A stretch of 64,000 nt of DNA from Sellimonas catena (GCF_045063725.1 NZ_CP173695.1), one strand, 5' to 3'; numbered from the stretch's first letter, positions 26,136 to 35,036 are shown. Numbers and translations are program-made. Notes: generated from the letters alone by a model not told the origin.

Positions 26136-26353
26136 TATAGTTTGACCAAATTTGGAAAAATGAGAGCCGTTTTCACCCAATTTTTAGTGGTCCGCAAGTG
26201 GTTAACCGGCCAAAAAGAGGGCAAAAAGAGGGTCAAGTGGTGCCCAAAGTGGTTAACCGAGAGCCGATTTTTGGGGGTGTTTTGGGGTCGCTTTTCAGTC
26301 CTTTGTTCCCTCGTTTTGGTCTGTGGCAGTTTGACATAGTTTGACCTAATTTG
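26136..26353. repeat. Repeat-rich segment, probable left end of the conjugative element
   Basis: ATAGTTTGACCAAATTTG (26137-26154) and ATAGTTTGACCTAATTTG (26336-26353) differ by one base. AAGTGGTTAACCG occurs at 26196-26208 and 26247-26259, and GAGAGCCG at 26162-26169 and 26259-26266. Such direct repeats are common recombinase-binding sites at ICE ends. An open frame spanning 26142-26339 starts with TTG, lacks a ribosome binding site and is not taken as a gene. Confidence 0.55.
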
Positions 26354-26377
26354 AATAATTGAATATGAATTTGATGT

Positions 26378-26409
26378 AGCACGCAGTATAAATGACTGGG
26401 TGCTTTTTT
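26378..26409 (+). terminator. Hairpin with T-run near the element's left end
   Basis: AGCACGCAGT pairs with ACTGGGTGCT (one G-G mismatch), followed by six T residues. Confidence 0.6.
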
Positions 26410-26442
26410 CATTTCAGGAACTCGTATTCCGGCGATAGAAAG

Positions 26443-26483
26443 AGCCGTCACTTCACTTTTTATTTTGGAGTGGCGGCTTTTTC
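26443..26483 (+). terminator. Terminator-like hairpin before parA
   Basis: AGCCGTCACT (26443-26452) pairs with AGTGGCGGCT (26469-26478), then TTTTTCT. Being 45 bp before parA, it may attenuate the ICE operon or block outside transcription. Confidence 0.65.
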
Positions 26484-26527
26484 TATTTCCAGAAGCAACA
26501 GCAACAATTAGAAATGAGGTGAAGTCA

Positions 26528-27349
26528 ATGAACACGCAAATCATCGCCATCGCCAACCAGAAAGGCGGCGTTGGCAAAACCACCACCTGTGCCAATCTTG
26601 GAATCGGTTTGGCGCAGTCTGGAAAGAAAGTCCTGCTGATCGACGGAGACCCGCAAGGAAGCCTGACGATCAGCCTGGGCAATCCACAACCGGACAAGCT
26701 GCCCTTTACGCTGTCGGACGCTATGGGGCGTATCCTGATGGATGAGCCGCTTCGTCCCGGCGAGGGTATCCTGCACCACTCGGAGGGCGTAGACCTGATG
26801 CCTGCGGACATCCAGTTATCCGGTATGGAAGTATCCCTGGTAAATGCCATGAGCCGTGAGACTGTCTTGCGGCAATATCTGGACACGCTGAAGGGACAAT
26901 ACTCCCATATCCTTATCGACTGCCAGCCCTCCCTGGGGATGCTCACAGTCAATGCGCTGGCCGCTGCAAACAGGATCATCATTCCCGTTCAGGCGGAGTA
27001 TCTGCCCGCCAAAGGGCTGGAACAGCTGCTCTCCACGGTAAACAAGGTAAAGCGGCAGATCAACCCCAAGCTCCAGATAGACGGTATCCTACTGACGATG
27101 GTTGACAGCCGAACCAACTTTGCCAAAGAGATTTCCGCACTTTTGCGAGAGACCTATGGCAGCAAGATTAAGGTATTCGGCACAGAGATTCCCCACTCTG
27201 TCCGGGCAAAGGAAATCAGCGCCGAGGGAAAAAGCATTTTTGCCCATGATCCCGGCGGCAAGGTGGCTGAGGGCTACAAAAATCTGACTAAGGAGGTGTT
27301 GAAACTTGAAAAGCAGCGCGAAAAAAATAGAGCTGGCCTCGGTAGATGA
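26528..27349 (+). CDS. parA: ParA-type ATPase (Soj) of the conjugative element
   Basis: 273 residues from ATG 26528 (MNTQIIAIANQKGGVGKTTT), after GAGGTG. It has a deviant Walker A 'KGGVGKTTT', a Walker B-like 'HILIDCQPSLG' and the typical 'QAEYLPAKGLEQL'. Cytosolic ATPase that with ParB helps maintain the excised circular form or regulates the element. Codon use is more GC-rich (CTG, GCC, CGG) than in the host genes before it. It overlaps parB by 44 bp. Confidence 0.93.
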   Translation: MNTQIIAIANQKGGVGKTTTCANLGIGLAQSGKKVLLIDGDPQGSLTISLGNPQPDKLPFTLSDAMGRILMDEPLRPGEGILHHSEGVDLMPADIQLSGMEVSLVNAMSRETVLRQYLDTLKGQYSHILIDCQPSLGMLTVNALAAANRIIIPVQAEYLPAKGLEQLLSTVNKVKRQINPKLQIDGILLTMVDSRTNFAKEISALLRETYGSKIKVFGTEIPHSVRAKEISAEGKSIFAHDPGGKVAEGYKNLTKEVLKLEKQREKNRAGLGR

Positions 27350-28241
27350 TCTGTTCTCCACCGAAGAAGGCCGTCAGGATGCAAAGCTGGAAAAGATTCA
27401 GGAAATTCCGCTGTCTGAACTGCATCCGTTTAAGAATCACCCATTCAAAGTCAAGGATGACGAAGCCATGATGGAGACCGCTGACAGTATTAAGCAGTAT
27501 GGCGTTCTGGTTCCGGCCATTGCCCGACCGGACCCGGAGGGCGGTTATGAGCTGGTAGCCGGACACAGGCGGCACAGAGCCAGTGAACTGGCAGAAAAGG
27601 AGACCATGCCGGTCATTGTTCGGGATTTGGATGATGATGCCGCTACAATCATTATGGTTGACAGCAATTTACAACGAGAAAGCCTGCTCCCCAGTGAAAG
27701 AGCATTTGCTTACAAGATGAAGCTGGATGCCATGAAACACCAGGGAGAGCGAGTTGATTTAACTTGTGCCCAAGTTGGGCACAAGTTGGATGGTAAGAAG
27801 TCCAGAGATATTTTGGCCGAACAAGTTGGGCAGAGTAAAAATCAAATTCAGCGTTATATCCGTCTGACAGAGCTGATTCCTGAATTGATGGATATGGTGG
27901 ATGAAAAGAAGATCGCCCTGAACCCTGCCTATGAGCTGTCCTTTCTTAAAAAAGAGGAACAGGTAGACCTGCTGGACGCGATGGACAGTGAACAGGCTAC
28001 CCCTTCCCTTTCCCAAGCCCAGCGGCTCAAGAAATACAGCCAGGAGGGGCATCTGACCCTCGATATGATGCGTGTCATCATGGGTGAGGAAAAGAAAAGT
28101 GATCTGGATCGAGTGACATTTACCTCTGACACTTTGCGGAAGTATTTTCCCAAAAGCTATACGCCCCAGCGGATGCAGGAAACCATCATCAAGCTGCTGG
28201 AGGCATGGCAGAAAAAGCGTCAGAGAGACCAGGAACGATGA
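27306..28241 (+). CDS. parB: ParB/RepB/Spo0J-type partition protein
   Basis: 311 residues with a TTG start (27306-27308), chosen for AGGAGG 9 bp upstream. The ParB nuclease-like fold is at about 30-120 ('IPLSELHPFKNHPF', 'LVAGHRRHRASELA'). A helix-turn-helix follows ('KSRDILAEQVGQSKNQIQRY'). ParB binds a parS-like site and CTP, and works with the overlapping ParA. This pair heads many Tn1549-type elements. Confidence 0.92.
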   Translation: MKSSAKKIELASVDDLFSTEEGRQDAKLEKIQEIPLSELHPFKNHPFKVKDDEAMMETADSIKQYGVLVPAIARPDPEGGYELVAGHRRHRASELAEKETMPVIVRDLDDDAATIIMVDSNLQRESLLPSERAFAYKMKLDAMKHQGERVDLTCAQVGHKLDGKKSRDILAEQVGQSKNQIQRYIRLTELIPELMDMVDEKKIALNPAYELSFLKKEEQVDLLDAMDSEQATPSLSQAQRLKKYSQEGHLTLDMMRVIMGEEKKSDLDRVTFTSDTLRKYFPKSYTPQRMQETIIKLLEAWQKKRQRDQER

Positions 28242-28253
28242 AAGGAGCCGCCT

Positions 28254-28529
28254 ATGAGGGATATTTCAGCCCGTGAGCTGAAAGGACACAACATTCTCGC
28301 CGTAGAGAGGTTTTGGGATAACACCCGCTGGATGATCGAGTTTTCCGTCCTGCGTCCCAGCACTGCTTACGGCAGTCTCGGAGATGAAATGCGGCTGTTT
28401 TTGACTGAGGACGGGTATCAGACCGCCCTGCAAAGCCAGCAGCGCCGGGAGATTAAGATCAAGCGTTACGCTCGTGTGATTGAGGGACATATCCTCGATT
28501 TCAAACCAGGAAAACGCCGCCGCTCATAA
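28254..28529 (+). CDS. Small conserved ICE protein (paralogue of 30484-30795)
   Basis: 91 residues, ATG behind AAAGGAG, 12 bp after parB. No known catalytic motif. It shares the pattern 'ERF.DNTR.MI.F.VL...LFL...GY..AL' with the protein at 30484-30795, so the two are paralogues of one small ICE family (DUF6870-like by impression). Function is not known. The position in the parAB unit suggests a regulatory or replication accessory role. Confidence 0.7.
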   Translation: MRDISARELKGHNILAVERFWDNTRWMIEFSVLRPSTAYGSLGDEMRLFLTEDGYQTALQSQQRREIKIKRYARVIEGHILDFKPGKRRRS

Positions 28530-28552
28530 ACTCATACAACGAAAGGAAAGGA

Positions 28553-28744
28553 ATGACTATGTGTACGGTAAAGGAAATTCAAGAAGCAATCCGGGAAGAT
28601 TGCAAATCTCAGCATGACATGGATTCAATGGATATTGACCGCGTGATGCAAACACTTCCTTTCGCCCAGGAGGAGCCATTTACAGAGGCGCGTCCCCAAA
28701 AGCCGCTGTTTTGGTTTTATGCAAGAAAATTTGAAAAGCGTTGA
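28553..28744 (+). CDS. Small hypothetical ICE protein
   Basis: 63 residues, ATG behind AAAGGAAAGGA, in the run of small genes after parAB. Polar, no membrane segment, no motif recognised. The strong ribosome binding site and tight spacing support it as real. Confidence 0.55.
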   Translation: MTMCTVKEIQEAIREDCKSQHDMDSMDIDRVMQTLPFAQEEPFTEARPQKPLFWFYARKFEKR

Positions 28745-28811
28745 ACACCGCAATTCTTTGAAATGAGGATTGCGGTTTTTTTGTACCCAAAATTCGGAAG
28801 GAGTGAGGTCG

Positions 28812-29681
28812 ATGGCCGTTTTTCGCATTGAACGGACCCGTGATTACACTGTGATGAGCAATCATCATTTACGAAATGCAAACCTGTCGTTAAAAGCCAA
28901 GGGGCTGCTTTCCATGATGCTGTCTTTGCCAGAGGACTGGAATTACACCACCCGTGGCCTTGCAAAGATCTGTAAGGAGGGCGTGGATGCCATCGGTGCT
29001 GCCCTGCGTGAACTGGAAGGAGCCGGATATATCGTGCGCCACCAGAGACGCGATAAAAGTGGGCGGATCACAGATACCGAGTATGTTATTTATGAACAGC
29101 CCCAGCCAGATATGTCCCATCCGGATACGGCTTCACCAGATACGGAAAACCCGGATATGGTAAAACCGGATACGGAAAAGCCCGCAGAATTAAATATAGA
29201 GAAATCAAATACGGAAAAAACAATTACTTATGGATCAAGTACCGATTCCATTCCTTTCCGGGAAACAGCGGCGGCAAGACCGCCGGAACGGAAAGGAAAG
29301 GATGCGATGTCTGTCACAGAGATAGAAAATTATCGGGAGTTGATTTTGGAGAATATCGAGTATGACTGCTTGAAGCAGCGTTATCCTCTCTACCTGGATG
29401 ACCTGAATGAGATCGTAGAGCTGTTGGTAGAAACGGTCTGTGCCAAACGAAAGACCACAAGGATCTCTGGTGCGGACTTTCCTCACGAGATTGTGCGCTC
29501 CCGCTTTTTGAAGCTGGACAGCTCTCACATCGAGTTTGTCATGGACTGTCTGCAAAAGAATACCACCCAGGTGCGCAACATGAAGCAGTACCTGCTCGCG
29601 GTACTATTCAATGCGCCTACCACCATGAACAATCACTTCACTTCATTGGTCAATCACGATATGCACGCAGGCGGCTGGTAA
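28812..29681 (+). CDS. Helix-turn-helix replication protein (DUF6017/DnaD-like)
   Basis: 289 residues from ATG 28812 (MAVFRIERTRDYTVMSNHHL), GGAG upstream. Residues about 15-95 form a replication-initiator-like winged helix ('LSLKAKGLLSMMLSLPEDW', 'GAALRELEGAGYI'). A Pro/Asp-rich linker with repeated 'PDT..PDM' units follows, then a C-terminal domain (about 170-289) of the DUF6017 kind. Such proteins are found in Tn1549-like ICEs next to parAB and probably act in autonomous replication of the circular intermediate. That role is inference from the family. Confidence 0.82.
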   Translation: MAVFRIERTRDYTVMSNHHLRNANLSLKAKGLLSMMLSLPEDWNYTTRGLAKICKEGVDAIGAALRELEGAGYIVRHQRRDKSGRITDTEYVIYEQPQPDMSHPDTASPDTENPDMVKPDTEKPAELNIEKSNTEKTITYGSSTDSIPFRETAAARPPERKGKDAMSVTEIENYRELILENIEYDCLKQRYPLYLDDLNEIVELLVETVCAKRKTTRISGADFPHEIVRSRFLKLDSSHIEFVMDCLQKNTTQVRNMKQYLLAVLFNAPTTMNNHFTSLVNHDMHAGGW

Positions 29682-29715
29682 AGGCCGCCTTTTATCATGC
29701 CAAAGGAGGCACGAC

Positions 29716-30462
29716 ATGAACCAGATGGAAATTTTCAAAAACCCGGAGTTTGGCAGTATCCGAGTCATCGAAGAAAACAGCAAATACTTGTTCAGCGGAA
29801 CGGATGTGGCCGCTGCGCTGGGGTACAGCAATCCCCGCGATGCAATTATCCGCCATTGTAGGTATGTCGTGAAACGCGACGCACCTCACCCACAAAGCCC
29901 TGACCGCAAAATCAGTATGACTTTTATCCCCGAAGGAGATTTGTACCGCCTGATCGTTCACAGCAAATTGCCATCGGCAGAACGGTTTGAACGGTGGGTG
30001 TTCGATGAAGTCCTGCCTACCATTCGTAAGCACGGGGCCTATCTCACAAAAGAGAAGCTGTGGGAGGTTGCCACTTCCCCGGAAGCTCTGATGAAGCTCT
30101 GCTCAGACTTGCTGGCTGAGCGTGAAGCGAATATTTCTCTGCGTAAGGAAAATGCACAGCTGGAGGGCAAAGCCGCTTTCTATGACCTGTTCATCGACTT
30201 AAAGCACAGCACCAATCTCAGGACTACCGCCAAAGAGTTGGATGTCCCGGAGCGCCGGTTTGTCCGGTTTCTGATAGGACGGCGGTTTGTGTACCGCACA
30301 GCATCCGGCAATGTTCTGCCTTATGCCAATGTGAAAAATGCAGGGCTATTTTGCGTCAAAGACTACTGCAACCACGGTCATACCGGTTCCTACACGCTGG
30401 TCACGCCCCAGGGAAAGCTCTACTTTGCCCAGCTGCGGGAGATGATCTTGCTGGTCTCATAA
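29716..30462 (+). CDS. Phage-type antirepressor (BRO-N plus KilAC)
   Basis: 248 residues. The N-terminal BRO domain ('IFKNPEFGSIRVIEEN', 'GTDVAAALGYSNPRDAI', 'FIPEGDLYRLIVHSKLPSAE') is followed by a C-terminal KilAC/ANT domain ('STNLRTTAKELDVPERRFV', 'TPQGKLYFAQLRE'). Prophage proteins of this build counter repressors or control lytic and lysogenic choice. In an ICE it may control transfer-gene expression. ATG behind AAAGGAGG. Confidence 0.9.
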   Translation: MNQMEIFKNPEFGSIRVIEENSKYLFSGTDVAAALGYSNPRDAIIRHCRYVVKRDAPHPQSPDRKISMTFIPEGDLYRLIVHSKLPSAERFERWVFDEVLPTIRKHGAYLTKEKLWEVATSPEALMKLCSDLLAEREANISLRKENAQLEGKAAFYDLFIDLKHSTNLRTTAKELDVPERRFVRFLIGRRFVYRTASGNVLPYANVKNAGLFCVKDYCNHGHTGSYTLVTPQGKLYFAQLREMILLVS

Positions 30463-30483
30463 GAACGGAAAGGAAGTGGTTTT

Positions 30484-30795
30484 ATGCAGGAAGGCAAAAC
30501 AATCGGTCAGCTGATGGAGGAAATGCGCCAGAAAGCCGGGGCGCAGAACTACCACGGCCATGACTACATGGATCTCCAGCGATTTGCGGAGAACACGCGG
30601 CACATGATTATTTTTGATGTGCTGACGCATGATTCCCCGGTGGGCTGGAAAGGAGAACGAACCCGCCTGTTTTTGTCAGATAAGGGCTATGAAAAAGCTC
30701 TGGACAGTCAGGCAAAGGGGCAGATCAAGATTCTCAGCCATGCAAAGGTCAGAAATGGAGATTTGTTTTATGACCACAAAGAACAGATGCGATAG
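30484..30795 (+). CDS. Small conserved ICE protein (paralogue of 28254-28529)
   Basis: 103 residues, ATG behind GGAAAGGAAGTGG. From residue 30 ('LQRFAENTRHMIIFDVL', 'LFLSDKGYEKALDSQAKGQI') it aligns with the protein at 28254-28529. The extra N-terminus resembles a short helical extension. Unknown function. Confidence 0.7.
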   Translation: MQEGKTIGQLMEEMRQKAGAQNYHGHDYMDLQRFAENTRHMIIFDVLTHDSPVGWKGERTRLFLSDKGYEKALDSQAKGQIKILSHAKVRNGDLFYDHKEQMR

Positions 30796-30807
30796 GAGGT
30801 ATCCGAT

Positions 30808-31227
30808 ATGAATGAGGAAAAGAAAGTCCCCTTCAAGTGGGAATATGGGGAAGAAACTATATCGCTGCAACTTGGGATGTATGCAAATAATCAGCGGCTT
30901 TATATCGGCATGATTACCCATACAGAAGATGGAGCAGAACCGTTTGCAGATATGACGGTGAACCTTCCGGGGTATTCCCTGGACCCCGGAGAGGCGTTTA
31001 TTTCCGGTGACATCAGCAAGGACCTGCTGCGATTCATCAAAGAGAACAAATTGGGGAAGGTGCTTCCCTACCAGGTGCAGTCCGGTTATGGAAAATATTC
31101 TGCTGTTGCCTTTGATCTGGAGAAGTTGAAGGCATTTGACCCCAAAGGTGCGGCAGAGTTTCGGGAAGCGTGGAATCTGCCGGATAAGAAGCCGGTAAAG
31201 AAAAAGAGCCGCGGGATGGAGCGATGA
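30808..31227 (+). CDS. DUF4313-like ICE backbone protein
   Basis: 139 residues, ATG 3 bp after a GATAGGAGGTATCCG site. No membrane segment. The pattern 'EETISLQLGMYANNQRLYIG', 'LPGYSLDPGEAFISGD' and a basic C-tail is shared by small proteins of Tn1549-type elements (DUF4313). Molecular role unknown. Confidence 0.7.
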   Translation: MNEEKKVPFKWEYGEETISLQLGMYANNQRLYIGMITHTEDGAEPFADMTVNLPGYSLDPGEAFISGDISKDLLRFIKENKLGKVLPYQVQSGYGKYSAVAFDLEKLKAFDPKGAAEFREAWNLPDKKPVKKKSRGMER

Positions 31228-31313
31228 AGAAATATTTTCTCCGGCGTCTGGTGGTCCCGCCTTAGAAGAAAATGCACCACCCCTGCAAACTTCGTGGAAA
31301 GGAGGCGATGAAA

Positions 31314-31814
31314 ATGCAGGAAGAAGTGGAAAACAGGACTTTAACGCTGGTTGTCAGCGGAACAAAGTTCACCGGTCGGCTGCTCAAAGCTGCCATCAGC
31401 AAGTACATGGCCCACTGCAAGGAAAAGAAGCTGCAAAAGCAGAGAAGCCGTGACGCCCCTGTGACACCCCACGGCAAACAGACCGTCAAGCAGCTCATTG
31501 GTCAGAATCAGGGGATCTCCAATATCGAGATCACAGACCCTTCCATCAAGGAATTTGAGAAGATTGCCCGGAAATATGGTGTGGATTATGCGGTGAAGAA
31601 AGACCGCAGCAGCTCCCCGCCCAAGTACCTGATCTTTTTCAAAGGCCGTGACGCCGATGCGCTGACCGCTGCATTTACCGAGTACACCAACAAAAAGGTC
31701 AAGAAGGCCGAGAAAACGGAATGCCCGTCTGTGCTGGCAAAACTCAGTCAGTTCAAAGAGATGGTCAAAAATGCCGTGGTGGACCGCACCAAGCGAAAGG
31801 AGCTGGAACGATGA
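31314..31814 (+). CDS. PcfB family conjugation protein (DUF3801)
   Basis: 166 residues from ATG 31314, which is 8 bp after GGAGG (31301-31305); the ATG at 31308 is too close. It begins 'MQEEVENRTLTLVVSGTKFT' and carries 'LIGQNQGISNIEITDPSIKE' and 'IFFKGRDADALTAAFTEY', as in PcfB of enterococcal pCF10, which helps bring the relaxosome to the coupling protein. Its stop overlaps the start of the VirD4 gene (ATGA). Confidence 0.85.
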   Translation: MQEEVENRTLTLVVSGTKFTGRLLKAAISKYMAHCKEKKLQKQRSRDAPVTPHGKQTVKQLIGQNQGISNIEITDPSIKEFEKIARKYGVDYAVKKDRSSSPPKYLIFFKGRDADALTAAFTEYTNKKVKKAEKTECPSVLAKLSQFKEMVKNAVVDRTKRKELER

Positions 31815-33640
31815 AAAAGCAGTTTGACATCAAAAAGCTCGTTTTGCTGAACCTTCCCTATCTCCTGATGGGGCTGTTTGCTACCAACTTCGGGGAGGCA
31901 TGGCGACTGGCTCAGGGGGCAAATGCTTCGGAGAAATTCCTTTCCCTGTTTGCTGTCCTGCCTGGGGCGTTGCAAAGTTTCTGGCCCAGCCTGCATCCGT
32001 TGGATCTGCTGGTGGGGCTGTGCTGCGGTGCTGGCCTGCGTCTGGCGGTGTATCTCAAAAGTAAAAACGCCAAGAAGTACCGTCACGGCATGGAGTATGG
32101 CTCTGCCCGTTGGGGAACCCGTGAGGATATTGCTCCCTACATCGACCCGGTGTTCCAGAACAATGTCATTCTCACAAAAACCGAAAGCCTGACCATGAAC
32201 AGCCGCCCCAAGGACCCAAAGACCGCCAGAAACAAAAATGTGCTGGTAATCGGCGGCTCCGGTTCCGGTAAGACCCGTTTCTGGCTCAAACCAAATCTGA
32301 TGCAGATGCACAGTTCTTATGTGGTCACAGACCCGAAGGGAACCATTTTGGTGGAGTGCGGGAAAATGCTCCAGAGGGGCGCACCCAAACTGGGAAAGGA
32401 CGGAAAGCCCATGAAGGATAAGCACGGCAAGGTCATTTATGAGCCGTACCGCATCAAGGTCTTAAATACCATCAACTTCCGAAAATCAATGCACTATAAC
32501 CCTTTTGCCTATATCCATAGCGAAAAGGACATCTTGAAGCTGGTCACAACGCTGATCGCCAATACCAAAGGCGAAGGCAAGGCCGGGGACGATTTTTGGG
32601 TCAAAGCAGAGACCTTGCTGTATTGCGCGCTGATTGGGTATATCCACTATGAGGCTCCGGTGGAGGAGCAGAACTTCTCCACCCTCATTGAGTTCATCAA
32701 CGCCATGGAAGTCCGGGAGGATGACGAGGAGTTCAAAAACCCCGTAGACCTGATGTTTGATGCACTGGAAGCCGAGAAGCCCAACCACTTCGCCGTCCGT
32801 CAGTACAAGAAGTACAAGCTGGCTGCCGGAAAAACAGCCAAGTCGATCCTGATTTCCTGTGGTGCGCGCCTTGCGGTATTCGACATTGCAGAGCTGCGTG
32901 AGGTCACAGCCTATGATGAGCTGGAGCTGGACACTTTGGGAGACCGGAAAACTGCCCTGTTCCTCATTATGAGTGATACAGATGACAGCTTTAACTTCCT
33001 GATCTCTATGTGCTACACCCAGCTGTTTAATCTGCTCTGCGAAAAAGCCGACGATGTGTATGGCGGCAGGCTACCGATCCATGTGCGCTGTCTCATTGAC
33101 GAGTGCGCCAATATCGGCCAGATCCCTAAGCTGGAAAAGCTGGTGGCAACCATCCGAAGCCGTGAGATCTCCGCCTGTCTGGTGTTGCAGGCGCAGAGTC
33201 AGCTCAAGGCGATCTATAAGGATAATGCGGATACCATCATCGGCAACATGGATACTTCCATTTTCTTGGGCGGTAAGGAGCCGACCACCCTCAAGGAGCT
33301 GGCTGCCGTGCTGGGCAAGGAAACCATCGACACCTACAACACCGGAGAGAGCCGTGGCCGGGAAACTTCCCACTCTCTCAACTATCAAAAATTGGGGAAA
33401 GAGCTGATGAGCCAGGATGAGCTTGCTGTTATGGATGGCGGCAAGTGTATCCTCCAGCTGCGCGGTGTGCGTCCTTTCCTTTCGGATAAGTACGACATCA
33501 CCAAGCACCCTAATTTCAAGTACACTGCCGACGCGGACGACAAGAACGCTTTTGACATTGAAGCATTCCTGTCCGCAAGGCTGAAACTCAAGCCCAATGA
33601 GGTCTGCGATGTATATGAAGTAGACACAAAGGGCGCTTAA
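31811..33640 (+). CDS. VirD4-like type IV coupling protein
   Basis: 609 residues from ATG 31811. Two N-terminal membrane segments (about 8-30 and 45-75) precede the ATPase. Walker A is 'VIGGSGSGKTRFWLKP' (about 147-162) and Walker B 'CLIDECANIGQIPKLEKL' (about 425). 'SYVVTDPKGTILVECG' is the usual TraG/VirD4 stretch. At the membrane this hexameric ATPase joins the relaxosome to the secretion channel and pumps the DNA. Tightly coupled to pcfB. Confidence 0.95.
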   Translation: MKKQFDIKKLVLLNLPYLLMGLFATNFGEAWRLAQGANASEKFLSLFAVLPGALQSFWPSLHPLDLLVGLCCGAGLRLAVYLKSKNAKKYRHGMEYGSARWGTREDIAPYIDPVFQNNVILTKTESLTMNSRPKDPKTARNKNVLVIGGSGSGKTRFWLKPNLMQMHSSYVVTDPKGTILVECGKMLQRGAPKLGKDGKPMKDKHGKVIYEPYRIKVLNTINFRKSMHYNPFAYIHSEKDILKLVTTLIANTKGEGKAGDDFWVKAETLLYCALIGYIHYEAPVEEQNFSTLIEFINAMEVREDDEEFKNPVDLMFDALEAEKPNHFAVRQYKKYKLAAGKTAKSILISCGARLAVFDIAELREVTAYDELELDTLGDRKTALFLIMSDTDDSFNFLISMCYTQLFNLLCEKADDVYGGRLPIHVRCLIDECANIGQIPKLEKLVATIRSREISACLVLQAQSQLKAIYKDNADTIIGNMDTSIFLGGKEPTTLKELAAVLGKETIDTYNTGESRGRETSHSLNYQKLGKELMSQDELAVMDGGKCILQLRGVRPFLSDKYDITKHPNFKYTADADDKNAFDIEAFLSARLKLKPNEVCDVYEVDTKGA

Positions 33641-33740
33641 CTTCGTTCCGCTTTTGAAAGGAGTGATCTTATCTATTCGCCGCACCTGCCCTCTACGGGC
33701 CATTGGCGTACAAAGCGGACAATCGCAAGAAAAATAATGA

Positions 33741-33812
33741 AAAAGGAGGACAGCCGGAATCATGCCCCCGAAAACCGGGCGGCAGATTGTTCCGGCTTTT
33801 GTATGCCTATGA
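33741..33812 (+). promoter_or_regulatory. Possible leader peptide and hairpin before the Maff2 gene
   Basis: AAAAGGAGG (33741-33749) precedes ATG 33762, which opens a 16-codon frame (MPPKTGRQIVPAFVCL) ending at 33812. AGCCGGAA (33752-33759) can pair with TTCCGGCT (33790-33797), followed by TTT, so the frame's ribosome binding site lies next to a hairpin. The rest of the gap 33641-33858 has no gene. Confidence 0.4.
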
Positions 33813-33858
33813 AACATGACAAACCTATTTTTTAATTAGATTCCGGCTAACAAACTAT

Positions 33859-34077
33859 ATGGCATTTTTTGAACAGGCAATCACCGTTCTTCAGACCCTC
33901 GTTATCGCGCTTGGTGCCGGTCTCGGTATCTGGGGCGTCATCAACCTGCTCGAAGGTTACGGCAACGACAACCCTGGTGCAAAATCACAGGGCATGAAGC
34001 AGCTCATGGCCGGCGCTGGTGTAGCCGTAGTCGGCATGGTCCTTGTACCTCTGCTCTCCGGGCTTTTCTCTGTCTAA
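33859..34077 (+). CDS. Maff2 family small membrane protein
   Basis: 72 residues, two hydrophobic helices around a polar loop ('GYGNDNPGAKSQGMKQLMAG'). This is the Maff2 family found in Tn1549-like elements between the virD4 and virB6 genes. Size and topology are like VirB2 pilins, so a channel or pilus subunit is plausible but not shown. No good ribosome binding site precedes its ATG. Confidence 0.85.
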   Translation: MAFFEQAITVLQTLVIALGAGLGIWGVINLLEGYGNDNPGAKSQGMKQLMAGAGVAVVGMVLVPLLSGLFSV

Positions 34078-34146
34078 GCGTCCCCGCATGAAATCCTTGC
34101 CGCTCCCGCAGTTTTGCGGGGGCGGCGGAAAGGAGGTTGACACCGT

Positions 34147-35016
34147 ATGGATTTCTTACTTGAAGCCCTGACAAATTGGCTGAAAGAAATGCTGGTGGGC
34201 GGTATTATGAGCAACCTTTCGGGGATGTTTGACAGCGTAAACCAACAGGTCGCGGATATATCCGTACAGGTAGGCCAGACACCACAGGGATGGAATGGCA
34301 GTATTTTCAGCATGATTGAGAACCTGTCAAACTCCATTATGGTGCCGATTGCAGGCGTGATCCTGGCTATTGTGATGACCGTAGACCTGATCCAGATGAT
34401 TGCAGACAAGAACAATCTGCATGATGTGGATACCTGGATGATTTTCAAGTGGGTATTCAAGAGTGCTGCCGCTATCCTGCTTGTTACCAACACATGGAAT
34501 ATCGTGATGGGCGTCTTTGATATGGCGCAAAGCGTGGTGGCACAGGCGGCAGGGATCATCGGTTCGGATGCGTCCATTGACATTTCCTCAGTTATGACCG
34601 ATTTGGAACCGAGGCTGATGGAAATGGATCTGGGGCCGCTGTTCGGGCTTTGGTTCCAATCCCTCTTTATCGGCATTACCATGTGGGCACTGTATATCTG
34701 TATCTTTATCGTCATTTATGGCCGTATGATCGAGATTTACCTTGTGACTTCGGTGGCTCCCGTCCCAATGGCTGCCATGATGGGCAAGGAATGGGGCGGT
34801 ATGGGACAGAACTACCTCCGCTCCCTGCTGGCGCTGGGCTTTCAGGCGTTTCTCATCATTGTTTGCGTGGCAATTTATGCTGTGCTGGTGCAGAACATCG
34901 CTCTGGAAGATGACATCATCATGGCGATCTGGAGCTGCGTGGGATACACCGTACTGCTGTGCTTTACGCTGCTCAAAACCGGCAGTCTCGCAAAATCCGT
35001 CTTTCAGGCACATTAA
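34147..35016 (+). CDS. VirB6/TrbL-like conjugation membrane protein
   Basis: 289 residues, ATG behind AAAGGAGG. About six membrane helices ('ILAIVMTVDLIQMIA', 'GITMWALYICIFIVIYGRMI', 'YTVLLCFTLLKTGS'). It occupies the VirB6/TrbL slot of Tn1549-type transfer regions, forming the inner-membrane part of the mating channel. No enzymatic motif. Confidence 0.85.
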   Translation: MDFLLEALTNWLKEMLVGGIMSNLSGMFDSVNQQVADISVQVGQTPQGWNGSIFSMIENLSNSIMVPIAGVILAIVMTVDLIQMIADKNNLHDVDTWMIFKWVFKSAAAILLVTNTWNIVMGVFDMAQSVVAQAAGIIGSDASIDISSVMTDLEPRLMEMDLGPLFGLWFQSLFIGITMWALYICIFIVIYGRMIEIYLVTSVAPVPMAAMMGKEWGGMGQNYLRSLLALGFQAFLIIVCVAIYAVLVQNIALEDDIIMAIWSCVGYTVLLCFTLLKTGSLAKSVFQAH

Positions 35017-35036
35017 AACGGAAGGAGGTTTCCACA

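Noticed and set aside
26196..26259. Possible CRISPR-like spacing of repeats
   Set aside because: Only two copies of each short repeat, irregular spacing, no cas genes.
26142..26339. Small forward frame after rpsI
   Set aside because: TTG start, no ribosome binding site, Trp/Lys-rich unnatural composition; the DNA is better explained by repeats at the ICE end.
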